From positions 1 through 64,000 of the forward strand of contig DAOI01000024.1 of NCBI GenBank assembly GCA_002501805.1: DNA of 64,000 nucleotides, read 5' to 3'. This document shows, piece after piece, positions 1 through 10,300 of this stretch. This DNA comes from Euryarchaeota archaeon UBA463 (GTDB lineage Archaea > Thermoplasmatota > Poseidoniia > Poseidoniales > Thalassarchaeaceae). The translations under genes and the position numbers were made by a program. Under the pieces are notes generated by a model, which did not search any database, was not told the DNA's origin, and saw nothing but the letters and a program-made list of their open reading frames with translations. Position 1 is the first letter of the stretch, and every line of letters begins with the position of its first letter.

Positions 1-538
1 GACCCTGGCCCTGACCTTGGCCTTCGCCTTCGCCACCTGTTCCAGGTTCGGCATCAGATTGACCATCTCCTTCTCCACCTTCGTAATCTGGGTCGTAGGC
101 ATCAGGTATTCCATCACCATCCGAATCAGATGACGAGCCGTCGTTGGGGTCATTAGGGAACGGATCAGATCCGTCCGCTACTCCGTCACCATCAGTATCC
201 GCTGAGTTCGGGTTAGTGCCCGAAGCGTATTCTTGGCTGTTTGTCAGTCCGTCCCCGTCAGGGTCAGCGTTGGCATCTCCAGCTGAGTTAGGATTCAGAC
301 CATAGGCCACTTCCCACCCATCTGGCAATCCATCGTTGTCCGTATCGGGGTTGTTCATATCAGTTCCTGCAGCTTGCTCCTCGGCATTGGTGAGCCCATC
401 ATTATCCCAGTCTGCACCACCATCAGAGGGGTCCAGTGGGTCAGATCCATCGGCACTTACGCCAACGGAGCCCGCCATTGTTACAAGGAGCAGTGCAATT
501 AGCATGCTCGCATTCTTTGTCTTCTGCATTTTCATCAT
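1..538 (-). CDS. Secreted protein with thrombospondin type 3-like calcium repeats (3' part beyond window)
   Basis: The reading frame is open from an ATG at 538 to the window edge, giving 179 residues without a stop. A signal peptide is visible (basic start, hydrophobic core about residues 11-27, then VSADG). Five acidic loops of the type D-x-D-x-D-G follow at about residues 44-49, 65-70, 92-97, 114-119 and 138-143, the pattern of calcium-binding thrombospondin type 3 repeats. Between them lie spacers with the pattern N-P-N-S. The visible end turns into a Gly/Glu/Gln-rich low-complexity stretch. GGAG lies at 541-544, so the second ATG (535) or the ATG at 529 may be the true start. Known: such repeats occur in extracellular adhesive or structural proteins. 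Inferred: a cell-surface or exported protein; no enzymatic domain is visible in this portion. Confidence 0.8.
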   Translation of the reverse strand, partial: MMKMQKTKNASMLIALLLVTMAGSVGVSADGSDPLDPSDGGADWDNDGLTNAEEQAAGTDMNNPDTDNDGLPDGWEVAYGLNPNSAGDANADPDGDGLTNSQEYASGTNPNSADTDGDGVADGSDPFPNDPNDGSSSDSDGDGIPDAYDPDYEGGEGDGQSDAEPGTGGEGEGQGQGQG

Positions 539-555
539 ATCTCCAAATTCAGTTC

Positions 556-574
556 AGAGAACCCGCTGTTCTCT
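556..574 (-). promoter_or_regulatory. 19-bp inverted repeat just upstream of the secreted-protein start
   Basis: Read on the plus strand the element is AGAGAAC-CCGCT-GTTCTCT: two perfect 7-base arms around a 5-base loop, ending 18 bases before the ATG at 538. In a leftward transcript it would form a hairpin next to the ribosome binding site GGAG (541-544), so it could control translation; as DNA it could be an operator. A second copy at 772-790 differs in both arms in a matching way. Confidence 0.5.
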
Positions 575-618
575 CTTTCCGGAAACAGCTAGCGCTGGGG
601 AGTCCTTCGCTAGTATGC

Positions 619-662
619 TTCCGGGAGGTCCGGAAATTCTATTCGAACGAGAATATATAGTA
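619..662 (-). promoter_or_regulatory. TATA-like promoter with overlapping palindrome for the leftward secreted-protein gene
   Basis: On the minus strand ACTATATATTC occupies 662-652, a good archaeal TATA box. Transcription would be expected to begin about 25 bases further on, near 630. The inverted repeat TTCCGG-GAGGT-CCGGAA at 619-635 covers that predicted start, a classic place for a repressor site. The same TTCCGG/CCGGAA core recurs at 576-585 within the predicted leader. Confidence 0.45.
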
Positions 663-771
663 TCAACAATACTGAAAAACGCTTCACTAAGCGCCATTTT
701 ATTACTCCAGTAATTATTGTTTTTTTGTTCTCGTTCCTCCATTATCGTCATCCAGTCTCACGGGCTTTCAT

Positions 772-790
772 AGGGAACCCACTGTTCCCT
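772..790. promoter_or_regulatory. Second 19-bp inverted repeat related to the one at 556-574
   Basis: AGGGAAC-CCACT-GTTCCCT: 7-base perfect arms and a 5-base loop. Compared with the 556-574 copy, both arms change at the third position (A to G on the left, T to C on the right) so pairing is kept, and the loop differs by one base. It lies 50-68 bases beyond the stop of the zinc-ribbon gene, so it could be part of its 3' end or a protein-binding site. Confidence 0.45.
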
Positions 791-839
791 CTACATTCTC
801 AGAGTAATGAATGATATTTCAATGGTTCCCGTGGTAGAT

Positions 840-1241
840 TCACGGAGTAAGCCTAGATAATTCTGCTTTGAATCTGGCTGAACCTAGGAAATGAAGTACC
901 GGAGTCGCCAATGTGGCGACAAGTAGAGTACCGAAGAACACTCCTGACCACAGTTCTATCCCCCTCCCGAGTGTTAGGAACAATATCCATCCTGCACTAG
1001 TGAATGCAAGTGGACGGTACCTCTTGCTGTATAGGACTAGTCTGGCTCTTGCGAGCTCGTCACTGTAGAATTGGGGAGCCTCATCTACAGTTACTAGCCC
1101 CGTCTCAACTGCACAACGACCACAAATAAGGTAACGAGGACCATTACCACTGACGAAATGTGACTGATGGTAAGTCTGATTGCATTTCCTACACGTCGGC
1201 ATGTATCTCGTCATTTCCAGTGGGCCTATGTCCTTCAACAC
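840..1241 (-). CDS. Small zinc-ribbon membrane protein of unknown function
   Basis: 133 residues. Two CxxC pairs (C17/C20 and C40/C43) form a likely zinc ribbon at the N-terminus. Two hydrophobic segments follow at about residues 76-94 and 98-118, so the ribbon probably sits in the cytoplasm on a two-helix membrane anchor. The GTG start shares its G with the TAG stop of the preceding PabBA gene, implying translational coupling; ATG codons at residues 10 and 14 are alternatives. I do not recognise a named family. The context suggests only co-expression with the p-aminobenzoate genes, not a role in that pathway. Confidence 0.65.
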   Translation of the reverse strand: MLKDIGPLEMTRYMPTCRKCNQTYHQSHFVSGNGPRYLICGRCAVETGLVTVDEAPQFYSDELARARLVLYSKRYRPLAFTSAGWILFLTLGRGIELWSGVFFGTLLVATLATPVLHFLGSARFKAELSRLTP

Positions 1242-3541
1242 TACGGTCGTCTAACCTGCCCCTCGATTTGATGATTGGATATTACAGGCTTCCTCGTTAC
1301 GAACTCGGATAGTAAATCACGACCACTTGGACTGCCTACTGATTCAGGATGGAATTGAACGCCATCTATGGGTAACGTCCGATGAGTCATCCCCATGAGA
1401 AGATCTCCCGTATCATCCCAGGAATTGGGGATCAAATCACTATCCGTCGGTAAGAGAATCAAACTATTATACCTCATCATAATAGATTTTCTTGGTAATT
1501 CTCTGAATATGCCAGTGCCATCACTAATAATTACGCTTGGTGTTCCATGCACAGGGCCCTTGGGTGACTCAACTAGTTCCCAACCATCTGCTAAGCCTAG
1601 TGCTTGATGCCCTAGACACAATCCTAGGACAGGTATGTGTTTGCCAGCTATCATCAGATTTCCTGAGACGCTCCTCCTAGCAATCTCCATCGTTATCGGA
1701 TATGATTCAGGCCTCGAAGGACCGGGCCCTAGAATTATCCTATCTGGACTAGTGTTGTGTAGTAATTCATCGACTGCATTGGAAACAGAACTTGTATTGA
1801 ATTTTCTACCATCTGCAATTACTACATCCGAACCTAATGAAGAAATTACCTCGGCAATATTTCGAGTGAAAGAATCCAAGTTATCGATTAGAAGAGTGCA
1901 ACCTTCAATCTTGTCACATGGATAATTCACTATGGAACCAAAACTCCCTTCTTTAGCCATTAAGCCCGGATTCAGATGATCAATTATTCCTCCATGCTCA
2001 GGAATAGGATATATTTCCACTCCTCTTTCTGGCAGGTCCTTGTTTGAGAAACCAGTCCTGAAGCCCCATGCTGACTCTGTAACCGCAGCCGCCTTCCAGC
2101 GTGCTTCCTCAACCTCCTCAGCTGGAGACGAACCTATCACAATCCCTCCTCCTGCCTGAACTGTTGCATGCCACTTTTCGGGGCCAGAGTGAGCCTCCAA
2201 TGTCCTAATGAGAATATTCCAGTCAGCTATTCCATGTCCTCTATGGATATGTCCTATCGAACCCGTCCAAGCACCTCTGGGACTTTCTTCAAGCTCATCA
2301 ATTGCCGCCAGAGTAACTGTCTTTGGACAACCAGTAACCGATCCTCCAGGGAACATTAGGGATGTAACCTCGGATGTGGTGAAACCAGATGCCAATTCTC
2401 CCTGCACCCCGCTGACAAGGTGCTGAACGTTAGAGAGGGCCTCTATTCTCCACCCAGACCAATGAACAGTACCAGGCTTACACACTTTACTGAGATCATG
2501 TCTTTCCAAGTCCACCAGCATTAGATGTTCAGATATCTCTTTCTCGCTAGAGATCATTTCTTCTCTGAGCTTCTGGTCCTCTTCTAAGCTCCCGCCCCTC
2601 TTTCTGGTTCCCTTGATCGGCCTCGTTCTGACTCTTCCCTGCTCTAGCTCTACCAGCCTCTCAGGACTTGAGGAAGCTACTGACCATCCTAGGTCAGACA
2701 CCATCATCCATGATGAGAAGGGAGCCGGGTTCGAGCGAGTGAGAAGAAGAAAAGAGTCCCACGGATGACCTGGCATCTCCCCCTTCCACTTTCTTCCATA
2801 GTTAACTTGATACAGATTTCCACCAGTAATACTCTCCCTGACTCTAGACACTTTTCTAGCATGGTCCGAATCACTTTCACTGTGGGGCACGGAATCTAAT
2901 TTTGGAATCGCGGGCATATTGAATCCTTCCATCTCTGGCAACTCTAGATCAAGCCATGGATGGCCTTCTATCCCTAATACCCCTATCTCACCGCTATTTC
3001 TATCGTGAATAAACCATGCATCTGCTCTCCAAAGGACCCCTAATACAGAACCAGGTACAGGCGTATTGGAGAGTCTGATAGGCTCAGACCATCTCGAGAG
3101 GTCATAACCTAGTATTCCAGTGAACCCTCCAGGGTGAAATGTGACGTCTGTATGACATTCTGAAGTGATCTCAAACTGACTAATACAATCCAAGGCCTCT
3201 GTTAGGCTAGCGCAATATGCCTCTTCACAGGTGTTCCACTTCTGACCTTCTCTTTCCTGAATAATCAGATTTAGTGGTGAAGGAGGGCCCAATGATACTT
3301 CTCCATTCAGGGCAGAAGGAATTTCTTCTGAGGATTCACCTTCTGGTTCAACCATCAATACTCTGATACTATCCAAAGAAGGTAGTAAAGACCTCTTTGA
3401 GAGATCAGTAACAGGGCCTCCCGAGTGTAGTAGTATCTCATCTTCAAAAGAACTATCTTCTTCCCTGAGGTGAATAAGTAGGTCTATGAGAAGATCTTCA
3501 TCATCAGAAATTCCTAGTGACTTCCACCTAGAATTATTCAT
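1241..3541 (-). CDS. pabBA: Fused aminodeoxychorismate synthase (PabB-PabA)
   Basis: 766 residues combining both subunits of 4-amino-4-deoxychorismate synthase, which aminates chorismate using glutamine ammonia on the way to p-aminobenzoate and folate. Residues about 220-490 are the chorismate-binding domain, with PIKGTRKRG at 308-316 and the FPGGSVTGCPK signature at 397-407. Lys310 in the PIKGT motif is the residue that distinguishes PabB from anthranilate synthase TrpE, which has Ala there. Residues about 548-750 are a class I glutamine amidotransferase with catalytic Cys642 (GLCLGHQ) and His731/Glu733 (QFHPES). The N-terminal 200 residues are divergent. The ATG overlaps the stop of pabC by four bases (ATGA), so the two genes form an operon. 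A bifunctional anthranilate role is less likely because of the Lys. Confidence 0.9.
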   Translation of the reverse strand: MNNSRWKSLGISDDEDLLIDLLIHLREEDSSFEDEILLHSGGPVTDLSKRSLLPSLDSIRVLMVEPEGESSEEIPSALNGEVSLGPPSPLNLIIQEREGQKWNTCEEAYCASLTEALDCISQFEITSECHTDVTFHPGGFTGILGYDLSRWSEPIRLSNTPVPGSVLGVLWRADAWFIHDRNSGEIGVLGIEGHPWLDLELPEMEGFNMPAIPKLDSVPHSESDSDHARKVSRVRESITGGNLYQVNYGRKWKGEMPGHPWDSFLLLTRSNPAPFSSWMMVSDLGWSVASSSPERLVELEQGRVRTRPIKGTRKRGGSLEEDQKLREEMISSEKEISEHLMLVDLERHDLSKVCKPGTVHWSGWRIEALSNVQHLVSGVQGELASGFTTSEVTSLMFPGGSVTGCPKTVTLAAIDELEESPRGAWTGSIGHIHRGHGIADWNILIRTLEAHSGPEKWHATVQAGGGIVIGSSPAEEVEEARWKAAAVTESAWGFRTGFSNKDLPERGVEIYPIPEHGGIIDHLNPGLMAKEGSFGSIVNYPCDKIEGCTLLIDNLDSFTRNIAEVISSLGSDVVIADGRKFNTSSVSNAVDELLHNTSPDRIILGPGPSRPESYPITMEIARRSVSGNLMIAGKHIPVLGLCLGHQALGLADGWELVESPKGPVHGTPSVIISDGTGIFRELPRKSIMMRYNSLILLPTDSDLIPNSWDDTGDLLMGMTHRTLPIDGVQFHPESVGSPSGRDLLSEFVTRKPVISNHQIEGQVRRP

Positions 3542-4323
3542 GACCCGCTCCCCCCGTTTTCTTTACTGGCCCTCAATCTTTTTGACCATGCCTCAGAAGC
3601 CACTTTGTAAAGCCGTCCTCTTGGATTTCCAATCTTCCTACCATCTATTTTTCCTAGTGATTTTATTCCCATTCCGCTACCACAAACAATCATCTCAGAG
3701 CATCTAGTAATCATTCCAAGTGTTACCTTGGCACCTCTTACAGGAATTCCAGAACTCTCCAAAAATGGCTTGATTACCTGCAGAGAAACCGAGTCCAGTG
3801 CCCCATCACTGTGCCTTGGGTGGTATGCTACTCCATCACTATCGAGAAGCAGGGGCGCGCATCTATCGCCATCGATCAGATTCCCATCCTCGAATAGAAG
3901 GCCAATATCAGCACCATTGCTTATTGCGGCTTCCCTAGCATCACGATATGGCTGGTAGTCTCCATGTTTTGTTCCTCTAATGCCATCATCCCAAACAGGA
4001 GCACCGAGCGATATTGCGGACAATGGTGTCTCGGGCCATGTCCTGTTTATCGAACCCTGCAAGACAATTTCCCCTCCCGATGTCACCTTCACAATGAGAA
4101 GGAATGGATCCTGATCAGAGCACTCATTCCGTTCTTCTGGAGGACTTACTCCTTCTAGCTTTGAGAACACTCTGTTTGACAGGTCAGGAGGGCATTCCAA
4201 GCCCAGCTTCTCAGCATGCCTAATCATTCTTTCAAAGTGAAGCTCTGAGGACATTAGGTAATTCCCTCCATCCCAGCCTATTGCCGACCAAACGGACGAC
4301 TCTGGAACGTCGGAGGCAATCAT
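3538..4323 (-). CDS. pabC: Aminodeoxychorismate lyase-like class IV PLP enzyme (PabC)
   Basis: 261 residues of the branched-chain aminotransferase/ADC lyase fold. The expected role is release of pyruvate from aminodeoxychorismate to give p-aminobenzoate. The likely PLP lysine is Lys119 (GTKHGDY), followed by a class IV core (GADIGLLFEDG, about 137-147) and a C-terminal phosphate-binding region about residues 215-240. The position where the family usually has Glu reads LIDGD, so an Asp may replace it. First gene of the pab pair, lying 41 bases after the giant surface-protein gene on the same strand and overlapping pabBA by four bases. D-amino acid or branched-chain aminotransferase activity cannot be excluded from sequence alone, but the partner gene makes ADC lyase the best call. 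Confidence 0.8.
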   Translation of the reverse strand: MIASDVPESSVWSAIGWDGGNYLMSSELHFERMIRHAEKLGLECPPDLSNRVFSKLEGVSPPEERNECSDQDPFLLIVKVTSGGEIVLQGSINRTWPETPLSAISLGAPVWDDGIRGTKHGDYQPYRDAREAAISNGADIGLLFEDGNLIDGDRCAPLLLDSDGVAYHPRHSDGALDSVSLQVIKPFLESSGIPVRGAKVTLGMITRCSEMIVCGSGMGIKSLGKIDGRKIGNPRGRLYKVASEAWSKRLRASKENGGSGS

Positions 4324-4364
4324 GGCTTCCGAGAGAGGGTTGCAGATTCAAGCTCTTCGATAGA

Positions 4365-7300
4365 TCAAATTATGTCATCGATAAAGGAGGGGTCTAAGTC
4401 ATCATCGTCATCAAGCCCTTCTGCGAGATCATCCAAATCCTCAAAATCCAATCCATCGGCCAAATCATCGAGATCATCAATGTCCAATTCGTTGTCGTCT
4501 TCTACTCCTAGAAGCTCATCAGCCACTTCCGATGAAGCTTCTCTCGTTACTCCAGTGTACTCTCCTCCAATCGGTTGTACCATGGCATCCTCTCCCATTC
4601 CATCGTAACTTACTGATGGAGAGTCTGGCTCTTCTCCGAAGGAATCAGAAGAAATCTCCAGATCATCTAGTCCGAACTCTTCTTCCTCAGTTAACCCCGA
4701 AGACTCCCGTATCATCTGTTCCTCTAGCTCAACCTCGAGAGCACCCATCTCCCAAGGTTGGGGTGCCGAATCCTTTCTCGGTCTGATGAATAGTACAGCA
4801 CCAGCCAGAATCATCAGAGCCGATAACAGCGCTATCAGTGTGTTCATATCTCCACTCATTAGCTGATCAATCCAAGATGCTCCTTCCCCGCCTCCCCCAT
4901 CTTCGGGAGAGCCGAAAGAGCTCTCAGACCATGGTAGAATCTGTAATGGATCGACAGCCAACCTGTTGACCTCTCCATCGAACGCCACTACAACGACCCA
5001 GTAAGACAAGGTATTGTCCAAGGGCCCACCCCCAAACTCATTTAGAATCAGTAGGTTGCCCATCACTTCCTGAGAGCTTCCATCTATCATCGAGCTTACT
5101 TGTGTAGCATTTCTGACATCCTCGAATGGATCAAGACTTACAAATACTCGATATGACTGAACTTGAGGGTCCTGACTGAGATCCCAAGTTATATCAATTC
5201 GTGAACCAGAACTGTCCCAGTATCCACGTACTCCAGTAACCTCTGGTAGATGCAACCCTGGATCGAGACTGTTCTCATCGACTAGTGCTATTGATGAGGT
5301 CCTAAGATTGGTTAGCCATGCATTTCCTGAAGAGTCCACAGGAACTACCGTGACCCACGTCATTATCGATGGAGCAAGACTTCTCCCATCCGATAGTTCT
5401 TCAATCGTGATCGGAAGTTGAGAGCTCCTCTCAACAACAGCTACTGGGTTCATGTTGCTAGCATCGGAGAAAGGAACTACGTCAGCGAATATCAGGTATT
5501 CATACAAGTCTGAAGCCATACTCTCCTGGAATGTAACAAACATACCATCTCCGTCATCCCCCAATCTCTCCTCTAGTATAGGAGCTATCAGCCTGTCAGG
5601 AGGTGTAATGTCCCCTCTGTTATCAACAGGTGTGACTATCGAGATATGATCATCAAGACCAGTCAGGAAAACATTTCCTTTGATGTCATGAACTGTTACT
5701 GCGACATATAGTGGAACATCCGGTATTATGGGAGATATCTCAAGTGAATCTACTGAGTTTCCGTACATGGCCTGTTCGATGGTCGTCTGCAACTGAAGTA
5801 TGCCTCCAATTTGCCTCTGATCGACTACAATTAGATTACATGCAGACGGATCATTGGTACATACTTCACTTAGTCCACTCAAATCATTTAGTGGGTAATC
5901 AGATACCCACACGGTGTAGTAGCCGAAGTCGGGCGCTGTCGATCTATTCCATACAATGTCAATCTTGGTCCCATCATCCTCTGGGTGGTCCCAGGCAATC
6001 AATCCTTCTACTCTATCTGGCGCATTTGCAGAGCCTTCTTGGTCCGCCTCTGGAGTAGCCTCAACCACCAAAACCGAATCAACATTTGAATTACCCCAGT
6101 CGTCAGATGCAACTACTCCGATCCAATATGTTACTCCATCTTGCAAAGGAGACGAACCAAGTGAGTCAATAATCACCTCGTTTACGCTACAATCAGGAAT
6201 AAACTCTGCTACAGGCCACCCGTCAACTGTACTGGGAGGTTGCCAACCAGATGCAGGAAGGGCATAAACCGTGTAGAACGAGCAGTCTCCCTCTTCGTTA
6301 ATGTCCCAACTAACCTCAATCCTGCCCCCCTCATCTTCTGGAACGTCCTCAGCCGTAGTCCCTAGTATCATTGTGGGCGCGATGCCATCGTTGAGGCCAC
6401 CTGCTGTGGTGACCGGCCCAAAGGTAGTGACATTGCTTGGGTCGTATTGTCCAGAAGCATCAACACAAGTGGCAGCAAACCAGTATACTCTCTGAGGAGA
6501 CAGCTCCATTACCGTAGAATTACCCGAAGAGAATGGTATGTCCACCTCTCCCGTGAGAGCAATAGCATTAGTGATATCCTGTTCAGCAGCCCATATCCTA
6601 GTGCTTCCTGGATCTAGCTCTCGGCACATAGACCACTCTAGGACAAGACTACCCGCGGTTCCCCCAGATATTGCCTCAGCAATCAACCACTCCGGAGGAC
6701 TAGGCATCTCATCAGTTGGGGTAACACTACCTGGCCACGCAACCGCATCTCCTAGAGTTCCGTCCGGGTACTCTATTGCTATGGCAGCCCTGTATAATCT
6801 ATCATCGGATAATGCCTCAGTGACCCCGTCATTGTCTGCCTCTGTTACCATAACCGAAGTCTGTGACCAGAATGGAATTGTAATGTAAGTGGAGAAGTCA
6901 TCTAACTCATCCTCGCTTGGGTTCCAGCTCTCCCTTCCTGTTGCGTCCCAAACGAAAATCCTGTAACCGCTCCATGCGGCATCTTCAGCAGGCAACCAGG
7001 TTACTTCAAGGACTCCACCTCCATCATTGGGCCTATCAGTAATATTGACTATATTCGTGGGAACCTCAATTCTCTCCCAATCGTAAGTGATCCTAACTTT
7101 CATTTTACCGTCACTAGGTGATTGTAACTGGATATGAGTCTCCGCAGAAGAATAACCCGGTCCAACTTGAGATATTGCTGACTGGAAAGCTGACTGTATC
7201 CCGGGGTTCATAGTCTGCATATCCCAGCTCCCAGAGTAGTTGAGGAATGATGATCTCGCCCATACCCAAGCCCCAGCTTCTGGTGAAGACATTGTCATAG

Positions 7301-10300
7301 CAAGGGGGTTCATTGGAAGCCTACCTGGAAGGACCGAATCAGACATTAATGGAATATCAATGGGTTGCTCATCATTGACCAGGACAGTACTCATCCCAGG
7401 CCTAGCAGTTTCATTAACCTCCGACCAGGTCCTGTCTCCAATTATGATATTCAGAGGGTTTGCATTTCTTTGTCCGCTGGTATCTGACTCCACAAGACCA
7501 TCAACAGGTGTGAAGTGATGAAGCCCATCATCCGACACCAGATAAAGTCCGTTGTCACTAACATGTGCTCCCCTTGGGTCTGAGAACAGGCCTGATTGTG
7601 ATTTCACTAGGTGGTCTCCAGCACTACTCATCACATCTATTCCTCCTGGACTGATCATGACTAGATTCCCGCCATGGGAAACCAGTTCACTTGGGGGCCA
7701 AGACATCATTGAATTTGTGGGAGCCCCAACCTCCATGTCTAGTGAGGATGAATTCCAGTGGACTATCGGAGAGATATCTGTAGCTATGTGGACCCCCCAG
7801 TCATCCGCTGCGATTGCTCGAACGTCATTGCTGGGAATCTTGTCAATCTGATAAGTTCCGTTAACCATATCTGTGGCTATATCCCATGCAACAACCCCCG
7901 GTCTGGTGGCTCCTTGGCCATTATGAGAGATGAATACTGATTCATCGTGGTGCTCAGTTACCGTCACACCATTTTCATCTGTTACTTGCCTACTGATGCT
8001 GTCTGCATAGACCAGACCAGAAACACTGTTCCCCGCAAGTCCATCTGAGAATCCTCTAGTCGTCACAACTGTGAGGTTAGAGTCCAGTATCGTTACTCCA
8101 GCAGGGCCTCCAGCAAGGATGGTTTCTCCAATAGTTGGTGTGTTAACTACTAGCAGGTGATCATATATCGAACTCGGTAGACCGTCGAACGTAGTTATCG
8201 GGTCTTCCCACTCATCCAAGCTTGTATTGAAAACAGCTATTCCCCCCCATGTAGCCGTTAGTATCTTATCACCTAATCCAACGAAGTCCTTTACTATGTC
8301 ATTTGGAAGTCCGGCAAGCAGGCTTCCATCCCCCCAGCTAAGTGAACTAGTATCAAATGATTGGAAGCCTGCTGCAGACCCCTCATTACCCATTAGTCCA
8401 ACGTATAGCATGCCATCATCATTATCAAGTACCATTCCATCCATCTGTCCGTGAAGGGCAGGAGCAGCAGACGAGTAGGACCTCTGTAATAGATTGATAG
8501 AATACAGCCCTCTGCCAGCTGTTGTTACCCACATTGTGTCTCCATCGAGATGCATGCTGTTGATCACGTCGTCATCGAGTAGATTGTAGCCATATTCCCA
8601 TCTTACAGATCCGTTCTGTAGGATTTCTCCCTGAAGTATGGATGTAGCGAAGAAGGAGTTACTATCGAATGTTGACGCAACCCATACGTGAGTTGAGTTT
8701 GAAGCGAACTCGACGACTCGTCCACTGGAGAGGCCTGCAAGCTCATCAAACCCGGAAGCTATGAGGCCAGTACTGTCTAACATATCAACTCGGTTCAACC
8801 CGGTGGTTTGTCCCGACCTTCCAATGGCGTATGTGGGAGTGTTAGCAGGAACTCTGACAATTGAGCACCCGTCCATTCCCGGACTCAGAACCTGTCCACT
8901 TGATACAGATGTCCCCGATGTCACTATCCTTGAAATCCCACCAGTGTTGTCATATTGATGAGCAGATAGGAGTACATTGCCATCATGAAGCATCCCACCG
9001 GGGAATATCAGGTCTTCCGAAATACCGTCTGCTGAAGTTAGAGTAGGTAGGAAGCTCTCAGTGTTGTAGTTGAATCTATCAAGTCCGACCCCAGTTGTAT
9101 CGAAGCCCACATAGAGTATACGATTGGCATCATCGCAGGCGAGTGCGCGGGGGTCATCATCAGAGAGTCCGTTATTTCCACCGTCCGTGAGAGGGTCAAT
9201 CCACTCACTGGTGATACCATCATTATCATGGTCTACTAGGTCGAATCTAGCTACTCCTCCTTGATTGCCGAACCAGGAAAGCCTACCAATTGCAAAGTGG
9301 ATTATCTCATCACAAACGAGTATGTCGGCCCCGTATCCTCCTGGAATATCGCCCGAGCCGAGATCCCAAGTAGTCCAGTTTCCACTCGTACCATTTTTGT
9401 TGAGTATCTGGGCATTAGAATTCCAGCTTCCCTGACGATGCGAAGACACCCATAGATCATCTCCAACTATTTCCATAGAGAAGAATCCGTCTTCTACGTC
9501 ATTCGGAAGCCCGTCGTTCTCTGTCCACGCGTTTTCGAATGTCTCATTGATGGGATTCCATCGGTATATGCCCTCCATAGTCGCGAATAGGTACTCCCCC
9601 TGGAACTCCTCCATTCCTCTTACAGGTCCGGGGAAGTCAGACCACTCGTCCAAGAGTGTCATGGAGGAGTATTGGAATCTCCGTAGGATACTATCGCCGT
9701 ATGCTACCCACATCTCACACGAAGACGAATTTAGTGGGAAGCAGTCACCCAGAAGCTGGGCGTTAACTCTCTGGACGTTGCCAATGGTCTCCAGATCGTC
9801 CTGCCATGTCTCATTGATAGTGTTCCACCTGACAATAGTCCCCTCTCCATCGTTCCAGGACTGGGTTGGCCTTACACCAATCCAGAGCTCGTTTCCAACC
9901 ACGCCCATCCCATATACCTTGGAGCTGGAGCCAATCTGATTACCAGCATCCAAGGCAGACAGTGAAGTATTATTATTCAGCGCAATTCTGTAAACCTCAT
10001 CATTTGAGTTCCACCACTGATTACTCCTTTGGGTGGAATAGTAGAGAACGTCTCCTATGATTATCATTTCAGCAGGACTTCTCGAGGGAACATCTGGGCC
10101 ATTGGCATTAGAACCTCTATCCCAGTCGATGAGGACCGTATCATTGATCACATCTATCAGGGTAAGTCCGAAATCTCCTCCTGCCCACATTGTCCCGCTC
10201 TGCCTGCCTGGTATCAGTGTAGTGACATCATCATCATCGATGTATCCCTGCGTGCTATCCCAAGTGGTAAGCCACTCCTCGTTGGCTAAGTCATACCTAG

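Larger units (their letters stand above)
539..839. other. Gene-free, palindrome-rich intergenic region
   Basis: This is the longest gap in the window. Short ORFs cross it on both strands, but none has a recognisable motif or a convincing ribosome binding site. It holds a TATA-like box for the leftward secreted-protein gene, two related 19-bp inverted repeats (556-574 and 772-790), a perfect 10-bp palindrome TTTCCGGAAA at 576-585, a pair CTAGCG...CGCTAG at 589-613, and TTCCGG-5 nt-CCGGAA at 619-635. Such density suggests regulatory DNA or a structured leader rather than a missed protein gene. Confidence 0.6.

Noticed and set aside
336..713. 125-codon rightward Ser/Pro-rich ORF
   Set aside because: Antisense to the calcium-repeat protein and its promoter; composition is that of a shadow frame.
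554..751. 65-codon leftward ORF in the palindrome-rich gap
   Set aside because: No motif, low-complexity start, crosses the TATA box and palindromes of the next gene, and has no convincing ribosome site beyond a chance GGAGG.
1241..3541. Anthranilate synthase (TrpE-TrpG fusion)
   Set aside because: The PIKGT motif with Lys rather than Ala, and the coupled PabC gene, favour p-aminobenzoate synthesis.
4372..4608. Ser/Lys-rich rightward ORF
   Set aside because: Antisense of the Asp/Leu-rich acidic tail of the giant protein; the repetitive composition is explained by GAT/GAC codons read backwards.
9547..9939. 130-codon rightward ORF inside the giant surface-protein gene
   Set aside because: Overlaps a well-supported reading frame with propeller repeats; no ribosome site or motif.
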